Counted from the stretch's first letter, positions 1-6,776 are shown. The stretch is DNA of 7,437 nucleotides from Flavobacteriales bacterium (GCA_947457285.1 CANGVZ010000094.1:1-7437); one strand, 5' to 3'. Program-made: numbers and translations. The notes: a model not told the origin generated them from the sequence alone.

Positions 1-942
1 GGCGATGTTAAAAATGCAGAGCTTATCATTTTAGAAGCGGCTAAATATGCCCTCACTGAAACGGCACGCGTTGAACTCAAAGCACTGCTAAGTTCCATTT
101 GGTTGGGTCGTTTGGTGGTTCCCTACGATGAGCTATTAATGACACAGCTCAAGGAATTGCTTTGGGAATGCCTTACCTATTACGAAAAGAACAAGCGCCC
201 TTTGCAAGCTGCGCTTATTCTGATGGACGCTTCTCAGGTGGCTAACTTCAATGATAGTTTTTCAGAGGCATTGGGCTACATCAGCAAGGCCGTTGACTTA
301 CTTCGTAAGGAAGAGCAACCTGAACTGCTCGCACAGGCACAGATGCGCAAGGGCACATTACTCTACACGTGGGCGCAACAAGGAAATATTCAATTCTATA
401 AAGGGGCGATGGAAGCATTGCAAGAAGCAGCAAAAGTTTTCACGCGTGAAGCCGCCCCGCAGCAATTTGCCGAAATACAACACTTACTTGGAATCATCTA
501 TTCTGAAATACCAGACGAAGCAAAAAAGAAAGGTGTGTGGGCAGCCGTCTCGTCTTCCTCATTTAAAGAGGCGCTTAATTTTTTTACTAAGGAGCAGTAT
601 CCGTATGAATACGCCACCATTTGCAACCACTATGCGAATGCATATATCAAATATCCGGCTTCGCGCAATTCAGACAACGTAGCAAAAGCATTGGAAATGT
701 TTAATGAGGCCTTGGAAATCCGAACAGCAGAGCGTTACCCGATGGAGCGTACTTTAACATTGCTCAATTATGTGGAAGCAAGCTGGTATGCAGATAATGG
801 TCAAGATGAATTTAACGAGACGCGTTTCAGTGACATGACTGCCAAGCTGCTGGAAATCGAGGCTTTGTCTAAAGACCCAAACATATTAAAAGAAGTAGCT
901 GAACAACGCTCGCGATTGCAAGGCTTAAAGGCGTTGATGTAG
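1..942 (+). CDS. TPR-repeat protein, 5'-truncated, possibly hydrogenase-associated
   Basis: The frame is open from base 1, so the true start lies upstream; the TTG at 103 is only an internal codon. The visible 313 residues are almost wholly helical and carry four aligned units starting near residues 100, 146, 194 and 240, spaced 46-48 residues. Each has an acidic/basic stretch, a proline, then a helix often ending in Tyr (for example VFTREAAPQQFAEIQ, FFTKEQYPYEYATIC, IRTAERYPMERTLTL). This resembles the extended TPR class with ~40-50-residue units rather than the 34-residue canonical form. TPR arrays are protein-binding scaffolds. No signal peptide or membrane segment is visible, but the N terminus is missing. 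Its position just ahead of hyp genes suggests it is the last gene of an upstream hydrogenase cluster; some uptake-hydrogenase operons contain TPR genes. TPR assignment is fairly sure, the hydrogenase link is inference. Confidence 0.8.
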   Translation, partial: GDVKNAELIILEAAKYALTETARVELKALLSSIWLGRLVVPYDELLMTQLKELLWECLTYYEKNKRPLQAALILMDASQVANFNDSFSEALGYISKAVDLLRKEEQPELLAQAQMRKGTLLYTWAQQGNIQFYKGAMEALQEAAKVFTREAAPQQFAEIQHLLGIIYSEIPDEAKKKGVWAAVSSSSFKEALNFFTKEQYPYEYATICNHYANAYIKYPASRNSDNVAKALEMFNEALEIRTAERYPMERTLTLLNYVEASWYADNGQDEFNETRFSDMTAKLLEIEALSKDPNILKEVAEQRSRLQGLKALM

Positions 943-956
943 AATTGGCCATCACC

Positions 957-991
957 CTAAAAAGCCACTCCAAAAAAATAACACTTTTTAG
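957..991. repeat. 8-bp inverted repeat, possible weak hairpin
   Basis: CTAAAAAG at 957-964 is exactly reverse-complemented by CTTTTTAG at 984-991, with a 19-base loop. As RNA this is an AU-rich stem with G-C pairs only at its ends. It lacks a GC-rich stem and a clean following U-run, so it is at best a poor terminator for the TPR gene. Its right arm overlaps the left arm of the palindrome at 988-1005, so the two structures exclude each other. Confidence 0.3.
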
Positions 992-1005
992 AAAATGTTT
1001 TCTAA
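988..1005. promoter_or_regulatory. Perfect 18-bp palindrome, candidate operator upstream of hypA
   Basis: TTAGAAAA-TG-TTTTCTAA is a perfect inverted repeat with 8-bp arms and a 2-base spacer. The short spacer and AT-only centre fit a binding site for a dimeric regulator better than an RNA hairpin. It ends 8 bases before the candidate -33 element at 1014, a place where activators commonly bind. It does not match the FNR/CRP half-site pattern TTGAT-N4-ATCAA, and I do not recognise the regulator. Regulation of the hyp operon from here is inference. Confidence 0.45.
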
Positions 1006-1013
1006 TTATTTAA

Positions 1014-1044
1014 TTTGCAATCTCTTACGCATTTGATAGGTTTA
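1014..1044 (+). promoter_or_regulatory. Candidate Bacteroidota-type promoter for the hyp operon
   Basis: TTTG at 1014-1017 is followed after 19 bases by TAGGTTTA at 1037-1044. The consensus known for Bacteroidota primary sigma factor is TTTG (or TTG) at about -33 and TAnnTTTG at -7, about 19-21 bases apart; here one base of the -7 element differs (final G to A). Transcription would begin near 1050, leaving an untranslated leader of roughly 30-35 bases before the hypA ATG. The motif is short and AT-rich, so chance occurrence is possible. Confidence 0.4.
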
Positions 1045-1083
1045 TTCCTTTAACAACAAGTGCCTTTGTGGCCAATTGTTTTC

Positions 1084-1428
1084 ATGCACGAGATTTCATT
1101 AGTCAGAAATATTTTTAGAACCATCGAAGAGCAGTTTCCCGACTCATCACCAGAGAGTATAAAATGTATTTACTTGCGGGCGGGAGAACTTTCGAACGTT
1201 CAACCTATTTTGATGCAAAATGCTTTTGAGGCGGTTATACAAGACGACCTACGCTACCGAAACGTAAAGCTGGACGTAGAAGTCACCCCCATTCTTATTT
1301 ATTGCGAAATCTGCGACAAGACTTCGCAAGTGAAACATTACAAATTTATCTGCGAATGTGGGCGGCCTACCAAAAATGTAATTCAGGGAGATGAATTGCT
1401 GATCACTAAAGTTGAATTTCTTAACTAA
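1084..1428 (+). CDS. hypA: Hydrogenase maturation nickel metallochaperone HypA
   Basis: HypA binds Ni(II) and, with HypB, inserts it into the hydrogenase large-subunit precursor in the cytoplasm. The 114-residue length is typical. The ATG at 1084 is chosen over the in-frame GTG at 1060 because family members begin Met-His-Glu, and the N-terminal amine, His2 and neighbouring backbone form the nickel site; an 8-residue extension would destroy it. The N-terminal half shows the family pattern (LVRNIF, LRAGELSNVQPILM, AFEAV). The structural zinc site is C74-E-I-C77, then C90-E-C92 followed by Gly. The second half of the zinc motif is thus CxC rather than the usual CxxC, with all four cysteines still present. 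No clear Shine-Dalgarno sequence precedes the start. hypB follows after 6 bases, so it is almost certainly co-transcribed. Identity is secure. Confidence 0.96.
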   Translation: MHEISLVRNIFRTIEEQFPDSSPESIKCIYLRAGELSNVQPILMQNAFEAVIQDDLRYRNVKLDVEVTPILIYCEICDKTSQVKHYKFICECGRPTKNVIQGDELLITKVEFLN

Positions 1429-1434
1429 GAATAA

Positions 1435-2190
1435 ATGAACAATACCATGATACCGATAAAACCCAAATCGAACCGTGCTCCCGTGGGCAATATTCCTTGT
1501 GATAACACGACCTTGAATTTATTGAAAGCAAATGATTTTGTGGCCAAAGCCATCCGCGATCGGTTACCCGATATGCTAATCGTAAATGTATGTTCTTCGC
1601 CCGGCAGTGGCAAAACCACGTTGATGCAAGAAACTGGCAAGCGTTTGAATGGTAAAGTTAATATGGCCGTATTGGTCGGTGACCCCGAAACGGAGCGCGA
1701 TGCCGTCCGTATGCGCGATGTGGGCATCAATGCGTTACAAATAGTTACAGGTGGCATGTGCCACATTGAAGCACAAATGATTTTGCAGGCGTTAGACCAC
1801 ATTGATTTAAAGGACGTAGATTTATTGTTTATCGAAAATGTTGGCAACTTGGTTTGCCCCGCGGCTTTCGACCTGGGTGAAGATTATCGCGTAACCGTAC
1901 TTGCCTCCACCGAGGGTGACGACAAGCCGAAAAAGTATCCACGGATGTTTCACACCAGCGAGTTACTATTAGTTTCAAAATCAGACTTGCTCCCCTACGT
2001 GCCTTTTTCGGTGGAAGCCGTTACCAAAGATGCCCGTGATGTGAATCCTGACATTGAAGTAATGACAATATCGAGCATCAAAGGTGATGGTTTAGATGCA
2101 TGGTGTGAGTGGCTATTAGATCGGGTAACCCAGAAAAAGAAAAGTAGAGCAGGAGAAACTGAACTAATCAAGAAGCCTATTATTTTTTAA
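1435..2190 (+). CDS. hypB: Hydrogenase nickel incorporation GTPase HypB
   Basis: HypB is a SIMIBI-class GTPase that couples GTP hydrolysis to nickel transfer with HypA. The 251-residue protein has the P-loop SSPGSGKTT at residues 54-62 and the VGDPETERDA segment at 81-90. The metal-binding pair C109-H110 lies in TGGMCHIEAQ, and the third G-domain metal ligand C141 in ENVGNLVCPAAFDLGE. The guanine-specificity motif is SKSD at 181-184, where NKxD is canonical. The first 45 residues contain neither the CxxCGC high-affinity nickel motif of E. coli HypB nor the His-rich stretch of some rhizobial forms; only C22 is present. Nickel handling therefore probably relies on the G-domain site and HypA. 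The start at 1435 fits, 6 bases after hypA, and the stop is 1 base before the hypF ATG. An opposite-strand reading frame here is a shadow. Confidence 0.96.
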   Translation: MNNTMIPIKPKSNRAPVGNIPCDNTTLNLLKANDFVAKAIRDRLPDMLIVNVCSSPGSGKTTLMQETGKRLNGKVNMAVLVGDPETERDAVRMRDVGINALQIVTGGMCHIEAQMILQALDHIDLKDVDLLFIENVGNLVCPAAFDLGEDYRVTVLASTEGDDKPKKYPRMFHTSELLLVSKSDLLPYVPFSVEAVTKDARDVNPDIEVMTISSIKGDGLDAWCEWLLDRVTQKKKSRAGETELIKKPIIF

Positions 2191-2191
2191 A

Positions 2192-4498
2192 ATGACTTAC
2201 CAGATAAACATCTCGGGAATTGTGCAAGGCGTTGGCTTTCGCCCGATGGTGTATGCGGTAGCAAAAGCAAATGAAATTAATGGCACCGTTTCAAACTCAG
2301 CCGAGGGTGTGTTGATACAGTTCAATGCAGAAGAAAAGAAAGCTCAGCAGTTTTACAAATCGATTCTTAGTAATCTACCTTCCAATAGCAAAGTAACACA
2401 CCATCAGCTAACGGAGATAAAAAATCAAACATTCAGAACTTTCAGTATTGTTGAATCAACAAACTCGGCAACTACCAGCGTGATGCTCTCACCTGACTTT
2501 GCTATGTGCGCTCAATGCCGAGAAGAATTACATAATCCATCTAACAGAAGATACCACTATCCTTTTATCACTTGCACAGAATGTGGCCCCAGGTATTCTA
2601 TCATTCAAGGCCTCCCCTACGATCGCGTCAACACTGCGATGAGTGATTTTGAGATGTGCGAAGGGTGTACCGCGGAATATTCGGCAACCAGCGACCGTAG
2701 ATTTTATTCACAAACCAACTCGTGCGGCACGTGTGGAATCGAACTGCGACTTCATCTATCGAGCGGTGTTATTGAATCCCAAACGGAAATCTTAGACAGC
2801 GTCAACCAACTCCTGCTTCATGGAAAAACAGTGGCGGTAAAAGGAGTAGGTGGATACTTATTGCTGTGCGATGCCACCAATAAAGAGGCTGTTGTCCAAC
2901 TTCGCAAACGCAAACACCGACCGACAAAACCGTTTGCTGTTCTTTATCCAACTCTTTCACACATTCAAAAAGACGTTAGCCTTCGCAAAGAGGAAGCAGA
3001 CGCGCTACAAAGTATTGAAGCACCTATCGTTATCGTTTCATTGAAGTCGAATTCCACTACGGAAATTCAGACAGAGTTGATTGCTCCTGGGCTTCACTCA
3101 GTTGGTGTGATGCTTCCGTATGCTCCGCTGCTAGAACTATTTGCTTTTCAATTTCAAAAACCACTGGTCGCCACAAGTGCCAATATCAGCAATTCGCCTA
3201 TTGTTTATCAAGATGACGAGGCCGTTGAATCCCTATTTGCTGTAGCCGATGCCGTGCTTGTTCATAATCGCGAGATCGTGATTCCGCAAGACGATTCTGT
3301 TGTACGCTTCACTAATAAAGGGACAAGAATTGTTATGCGGAGAGCGCGAGGCATGTCCCCCTCTTACTTAGGACCTAACCCAACAGAAGAAAATATTCTG
3401 GCAATGGGTGCGCAGTTGAAAAGCACCATCGCCTTACAGCACGCTTGCAACACTTACTTATCGCAATACATTGGCGATCTCGAAAGTGCAGATACTGAAA
3501 AAAGTTACCAGACGATTCTAAACCACCTCTTAGCGGTAACAGGTGCCGAACCAAAACTAATCGTTACTGACTTACATCCAGACTACACCTCTACACGGCT
3601 GGGGCAGCAGCAGGCATCTTCGTTGAATGTTTCCGTCAAACCAGTGCAGCATCATGAAGCGCATTTGGCTGCGGTACTTTCGGAAAATGATTTATTAAAA
3701 AGTGACGTTTATGTGTTGGGCGTTGTGTGGGACGGCACCAGCCTGGGAAGCGATAACAACCATTGGGGCGGAGAGTTTTTCAAATGGCATGAGCAAGAGC
3801 TATCACGCATTGCACACGTGAATTATTTTCCCATGCTATTGGGCGATAAGATGGCTCGCGAGCCGCGGCTGTCTGCGCTGGCTACCGCGCCTACTGACCA
3901 TATTCACTTACTTAGAAGCAAATTCACTGCACAAGAATGGAAGATTTATGTTTCTGTGTTGCAAACAGAATCAACAAAAACTAGCAGCATGGGTCGTTTG
4001 TTCGATGCGGTAGCAGCATGGTGTGGCCTCTGCGACAAAGGCAACTATGAAGGAGAAGCGGCACTGCTACTTGAGGAAGCGGCAAGAGGCTTTATTCGAT
4101 CACAAGGACCTGGCTATTTTCAGTCGTATCAAATTCAACATCGGGGCGAAACAATCGAGACCTCCTCTCTAATCAATCAAATAGTAGACGATGTTCAACG
4201 TGAGATTGACTCGGCTGAAATAGCCGCCCGATTTCATTGCACATTGGTACATCTGATCAGAATAGTGGCCAAACAAAATCAGTTAAAATCAATTGCGTTT
4301 AGTGGCGGTGTTTTTCAAAATGCCTTGTTGGTTGAACTGATTGAAAACCATTTATCGGATGATTTCAAATTGTTTTTTCACAAGCAGCTCTCACCCAACG
4401 ATGAATGTATCTCTTTTGGTCAATTAGCACACGCTCAAATAATTTCTAGTTCATTAACTCATAATTCCAATTCAAATGTGTTTAGCAATACCTGGTAA
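2192..4498 (+). CDS. hypF: Carbamoyltransferase HypF
   Basis: HypF converts carbamoyl phosphate and ATP into carbamoyl-adenylate and transfers the carbamoyl group to the C-terminal cysteine of HypE, the first step in making the cyanide ligands. The 768 residues have the full domain set. The acylphosphatase domain (1-90) has VQGVGFRP at 11-18 with catalytic R17 and N35. Two zinc fingers use C106/C109/C128/C131 and C156/C159/C178/C181. A YrdC-like domain (about 200-385) has KGVGGYLLLCDATN and LRKRKHRPTKPFAVLYP. The Kae1-like carbamoyltransferase domain (about 400-750) has QHHEAH at 487-491 region metal-binding histidines, WDGTSLGSDNNHWGGEF with D514, and SGGVFQN at 704-710. The late segment reads NDECISFGQ where many homologues have NDGGxSxGQ. 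All catalytic motifs are intact. It starts 1 base after hypB and its last 23 bases overlap hypC. Confidence 0.97.
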   Translation: MTYQINISGIVQGVGFRPMVYAVAKANEINGTVSNSAEGVLIQFNAEEKKAQQFYKSILSNLPSNSKVTHHQLTEIKNQTFRTFSIVESTNSATTSVMLSPDFAMCAQCREELHNPSNRRYHYPFITCTECGPRYSIIQGLPYDRVNTAMSDFEMCEGCTAEYSATSDRRFYSQTNSCGTCGIELRLHLSSGVIESQTEILDSVNQLLLHGKTVAVKGVGGYLLLCDATNKEAVVQLRKRKHRPTKPFAVLYPTLSHIQKDVSLRKEEADALQSIEAPIVIVSLKSNSTTEIQTELIAPGLHSVGVMLPYAPLLELFAFQFQKPLVATSANISNSPIVYQDDEAVESLFAVADAVLVHNREIVIPQDDSVVRFTNKGTRIVMRRARGMSPSYLGPNPTEENILAMGAQLKSTIALQHACNTYLSQYIGDLESADTEKSYQTILNHLLAVTGAEPKLIVTDLHPDYTSTRLGQQQASSLNVSVKPVQHHEAHLAAVLSENDLLKSDVYVLGVVWDGTSLGSDNNHWGGEFFKWHEQELSRIAHVNYFPMLLGDKMAREPRLSALATAPTDHIHLLRSKFTAQEWKIYVSVLQTESTKTSSMGRLFDAVAAWCGLCDKGNYEGEAALLLEEAARGFIRSQGPGYFQSYQIQHRGETIETSSLINQIVDDVQREIDSAEIAARFHCTLVHLIRIVAKQNQLKSIAFSGGVFQNALLVELIENHLSDDFKLFFHKQLSPNDECISFGQLAHAQIISSSLTHNSNSNVFSNTW

Positions 4499-4724
4499 AA
4501 TCAAGTCGATCGAAAGCATGTACAATGGCACCGTGCAGATGGCAAAAGTTCTGTTTGGAGGAATCACCAAAGAAGCAAGTCTCGAAATGGTGCCCGATGC
4601 TAAAGTCGGTGACTATGTGCTTGTGCATGTAGGTGTGGCGATCAGCAAAGTCAACGAAGACGAGGCACAAAAAATATTTGGCTACTTGCGCGAAGCAGGT
4701 GAGTTGGACGAGTTGATCGGATAG
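4476..4724 (+). CDS. hypC: HypC/HybG/HupF-family maturation chaperone HypC
   Basis: HypC is a small chaperone that forms a complex with HypD to carry the iron during Fe(CN)2CO assembly, then delivers it to the large-subunit precursor. The 82-residue protein begins MCLAIPGK; after Met removal the essential C2 becomes N-terminal, which fixes the start at 4476 even though it lies inside hypF. Other family features are LFGGITKEASLEMVP at 26-40 and VGDYVLVHVGVAIS at 44-57, including the conserved H51. Length and motifs are fully typical. The 23-base overlap with hypF in another frame suggests translational coupling, and no separate ribosome binding site is evident. The gene is followed by the only sizeable gap within the hyp run (133 bases). 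Confidence 0.97.
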   Translation: MCLAIPGKIKSIESMYNGTVQMAKVLFGGITKEASLEMVPDAKVGDYVLVHVGVAISKVNEDEAQKIFGYLREAGELDELIG

Positions 4725-4767
4725 CAAATTGCTTTTGATCAATAACAAAAAATAAACGGTAACATCT

Positions 4768-4874
4768 ACACATGAAATCGCCATTAAGATGCTCTACACA
4801 CAACGGTATGAAAATCTCAGCGATTCCACGTGGCAACTAAAGAACAATTATTAACACATGAAATATCTCAGCGA
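4768..4874 (+). repeat. Imperfect direct repeats echoing the hypD start
   Basis: The hypD start region at 4854-4874 is matched by two upstream stretches. ACACATGAAAT at 4768-4778 is identical to 4854-4864. ATGAAAATCTCAGCGA at 4808-4823 equals 4858-4874 apart from one missing T. The flanks do not extend the similarity. The copies sit 86 and 50 bases before hypD and are not in frame with it. They may be remnants of small duplications, or decoy start sites; no function can be assigned. Confidence 0.5.
4772..4840 (+). other. Short reading frame in the hypC-hypD gap, doubtful as a gene
   Basis: An ATG at 4772 opens a 22-codon frame ending in TAA at 4838-4840, 17 bases before hypD. The peptide is polar and basic with one Cys and one His, a second internal Met at 4808, and no recognisable motif. 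There is no convincing ribosome binding site ahead of it. It overlaps the direct repeats that echo the hypD start, so it may simply be a by-product of duplication. It could act as an upstream frame affecting hypD translation, but nothing in the sequence proves this. The rest of 4725-4857 holds an AT-rich stretch with a TTGATCAA palindrome at 4735-4742 and no convincing promoter or terminator. Confidence 0.12.
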
Positions 4875-5967
4875 ATACAGAAGTCCGGAACTAGTTGACT
4901 ACTTTTTGAAAGAAATCAAACGAACCGTAACAAAGCCGTGGGTGATTATGGAAGTGTGCGGAGGACAGACCCACAGCCTTGTCAAGAATGGTCTGCTTAC
5001 GATGTTGCCCGAACAAGTGCGCATGGTTCATGGGCCCGGTTGCCCTGTTTGCGTAACACCTCTCAATCTTATCGACAAAGCCGTATTTCTTGCCGAAGAG
5101 AAGAAAGTAATTCTTTGTTCGTTTGGCGACATGATTCGTGTACCCGGCTCAAAAAAGAGTCTGTTAGATGCGAAAGCAAACGGTGCAGACATTCGCATTC
5201 TTTATTCGCCTTTGGAAGCGGTAAAAATTGCTTCAGAAAATCCTGATAAGGAAGTGGTGTTCTTTGCGGTAGGATTTGAAACTACCGCTCCGGCCAATGC
5301 GCTCTCGGTGATCCATGCCAAGCGGCAAGGTCTAAAAAATTATTCCATACTCACCTCACATGTGTTGGTGCCACCAGCTATGGAAGCCATTGTAAATGAT
5401 GACGAAAATATCGTACGGGGATTTTTAGCTGCCGGCCATGTATGCACTATTATGGGTTTGAGTGAATACTACCCAATTGTAGAAAAATACAAAATGCCGA
5501 TGGTGGTAACAGGTTTTGAGCCAGTCGATTTACTCCAGGGAATCTCTATGCTCGTTTCACAATTAGAAAAGGGGGAGTTTAAATTAGAGAATCAATATAG
5601 CCGGGTGGTAGAGGAAGAAGGCAACCCTGCAGCACGCAAAGTAATCAACGATGTGTTTGAGTCATCCGATCGAGAGTGGCGCGGCATAGGTACGATTCCC
5701 GGAAGCGGATTTGAATTACGCGAAGATTTCTCGGAATACGATGCGAATAAAAAATTTCAAGTCAACATTGCAAAAGCAGAGGAAAACAAAGATTGTATTG
5801 CAGGGCAAGTACTGCGTGGCCAAAAGAAACCGCACGAATGCAGTCAGTTTGGAAAGCGATGTACACCTTCCAACCCATTAGGTGCTCCGATGGTTTCATC
5901 GGAAGGCGCGTGTGCCGCCTATTATCATTATTCGAATGTTGGTCAAAATGAATTATTAAACGCATGA
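4858..5967 (+). CDS. hypD: Hydrogenase formation protein HypD, iron-sulfur scaffold
   Basis: HypD is the cytoplasmic [4Fe-4S] protein that, with HypC, holds the iron and supports addition of CN and CO ligands using cyanide from HypE. The 369 residues match the family length. Visible motifs are EVCGGQTH at 32-39 with C34, HGPGCPVC at 58-65 with C62 and C65 (thiol redox pair region), and VGFETTAP at 138-145. [10 protein letters not shown] lies at 166-175. The C-terminal cluster-binding region has cysteines C313, C328, C335 and C352 in a CIAGQVLRG / ECSQFGKRC / [10 protein letters not shown] arrangement. The ATG at 4858 gives the expected N terminus. The purine-rich AAAGAA at 4839-4844 is a weak and distant candidate ribosome binding site. 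The stop codon overlaps the next start as ATGA at 5964-5967. All key residues are present; identity is secure. Confidence 0.97.
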   Translation: MKYLSEYRSPELVDYFLKEIKRTVTKPWVIMEVCGGQTHSLVKNGLLTMLPEQVRMVHGPGCPVCVTPLNLIDKAVFLAEEKKVILCSFGDMIRVPGSKKSLLDAKANGADIRILYSPLEAVKIASENPDKEVVFFAVGFETTAPANALSVIHAKRQGLKNYSILTSHVLVPPAMEAIVNDDENIVRGFLAAGHVCTIMGLSEYYPIVEKYKMPMVVTGFEPVDLLQGISMLVSQLEKGEFKLENQYSRVVEEEGNPAARKVINDVFESSDREWRGIGTIPGSGFELREDFSEYDANKKFQVNIAKAEENKDCIAGQVLRGQKKPHECSQFGKRCTPSNPLGAPMVSSEGACAAYYHYSNVGQNELLNA

Positions 5968-6776
5968 GTGTGAAGAAAACAGTATCCACTATTTTTTTGG
6001 TTGTATTTTTTGCTTTGGTGCAGGCGCATGAATATTGGATTATGCCTACCCGCTTCTTTTTTGAGAAGGACGAAAGTGTCTCACTAACTGCCATGGTGGG
6101 CGAAAACTATGAAGGCCACGCTTGGGGAGGTGGAGGTCGAAGTCTCACCAGTTTCAAACACTTTACTTCTGGTGGTATGACTGACGAGTTTAACTCAATT
6201 AAGCAGGACACGGGCAAAGTTTATATTGAACCGTTGAAACTTACACAAGAAGGTACTCACTTGTTAGCCTTTACAACTAATAGCCAGTACCTGACACTAG
6301 CACCCGATAAATTTACCGAGTACTTGAAAGAAGACGGCCTAGAAGGGGTAGTAGCCTATCGCACAAAAAATGGCGAGTCAAATTTAAAGAGCAGGGAGTT
6401 ATACAGGAGGTGTGCAAAAGTATTGTTGCAAGTCGGAAAGAAGACGGATATCTCCTTTCAAGCGAAGACGGATTTAGTGCTTGACATCAAGCCACTAAAA
6501 AATCCGTACGAGTACAAATCCGGAGATAAGCCAAGTTTTCAAATCTACTATGAAGGCAAGCCCTACAATAATGCTTTGGTAAGATGCTGGCATCGCGTAA
6601 ATAATAAAACCGATATGCAAATGCAGCGAACAGATAAAAACGGGTTAGCTACCTTCAATCTTGAGGGTGAAGGCAACTACATGATTAGTGTTGTAAAAAT
6701 GGATAGACTTAAAGATACCAAGCAAGCCGATTGGCAAAGCACTTGGGGCAGTCTGGTCTTTGGTGTAAAATTCTGA
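5964..6776 (+). CDS. Secreted DUF4198-family protein, putative nickel-uptake component
   Basis: The 270-residue product has a classical signal peptide: basic MSVKK, a hydrophobic core to about residue 17, and probable cleavage after VQA-21. The mature protein would begin HEYWIMP, placing His22 at its N terminus; family members often read AH-x-(F/W)-W here. The C-terminal third looks like a beta-sandwich: [17 protein letters not shown] at 184-200, [12 protein letters not shown] at 222-233, and the closing [13 protein letters not shown] at 256-268, all typical of DUF4198 (COG5266, annotated as a periplasmic component of Co/Ni transport). Possible metal ligands are H22, H52, H66, H99 and H210; C150 and C208 could form a disulfide. 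No membrane anchor or lipobox is seen. The start overlaps the hypD stop by 4 bases and the stop overlaps hypE, so it is a true operon member. A role in nickel capture for the hydrogenase is inference from family and context. Confidence 0.85.
   Translation: MSVKKTVSTIFLVVFFALVQAHEYWIMPTRFFFEKDESVSLTAMVGENYEGHAWGGGGRSLTSFKHFTSGGMTDEFNSIKQDTGKVYIEPLKLTQEGTHLLAFTTNSQYLTLAPDKFTEYLKEDGLEGVVAYRTKNGESNLKSRELYRRCAKVLLQVGKKTDISFQAKTDLVLDIKPLKNPYEYKSGDKPSFQIYYEGKPYNNALVRCWHRVNNKTDMQMQRTDKNGLATFNLEGEGNYMISVVKMDRLKDTKQADWQSTWGSLVFGVKF

Larger units (their letters stand above)
943..1077. repeat. 9-bp inverted repeat spanning the spacer before hypA
   Basis: AATTGGCCA at 943-951, directly after the TPR stop codon, is exactly reverse-complemented by TGGCCAATT at 1069-1077, seven bases before the hypA ATG. 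In a read-through transcript the arms could pair and bring the end of the TPR gene next to the hypA start. The core TGGCCA is itself palindromic, which makes a chance match easier. Function is not shown by the sequence. Confidence 0.3.

Noticed and set aside
103..105. TTG at 103 as the start of the TPR gene
   Set aside because: The frame is open to base 1 with matching helical protein sequence, so the gene begins upstream of the window.
1060..1083. GTG codon at 1060 as the hypA start, giving an 8-residue N-terminal extension
   Set aside because: HypA needs Met-His-Glu at its N terminus for nickel binding, so the ATG at 1084 is the start.
1425..1847. 140-codon reading frame on the minus strand across hypB
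   Set aside because: It lies opposite conserved hypB codons and has no family-like features; it is a shadow frame.
4735..4742. TTGATCAA as an FNR-type site before hypD
   Set aside because: The FNR pattern needs TTGAT and ATCAA separated by four bases; here the half-sites overlap, and no promoter follows at proper spacing.
4713..4742. Hairpin TTGATC...GATCAA at the hypC end as a terminator
   Set aside because: The stem is only 6 bp with a large internal loop and no U-run after it, and hypD downstream belongs to the same pathway.
4482..4836. Two minus-strand frames across hypC and the hypC-hypD gap
   Set aside because: Both are mostly antisense to hypC, with no recognisable motifs or ribosome binding site.
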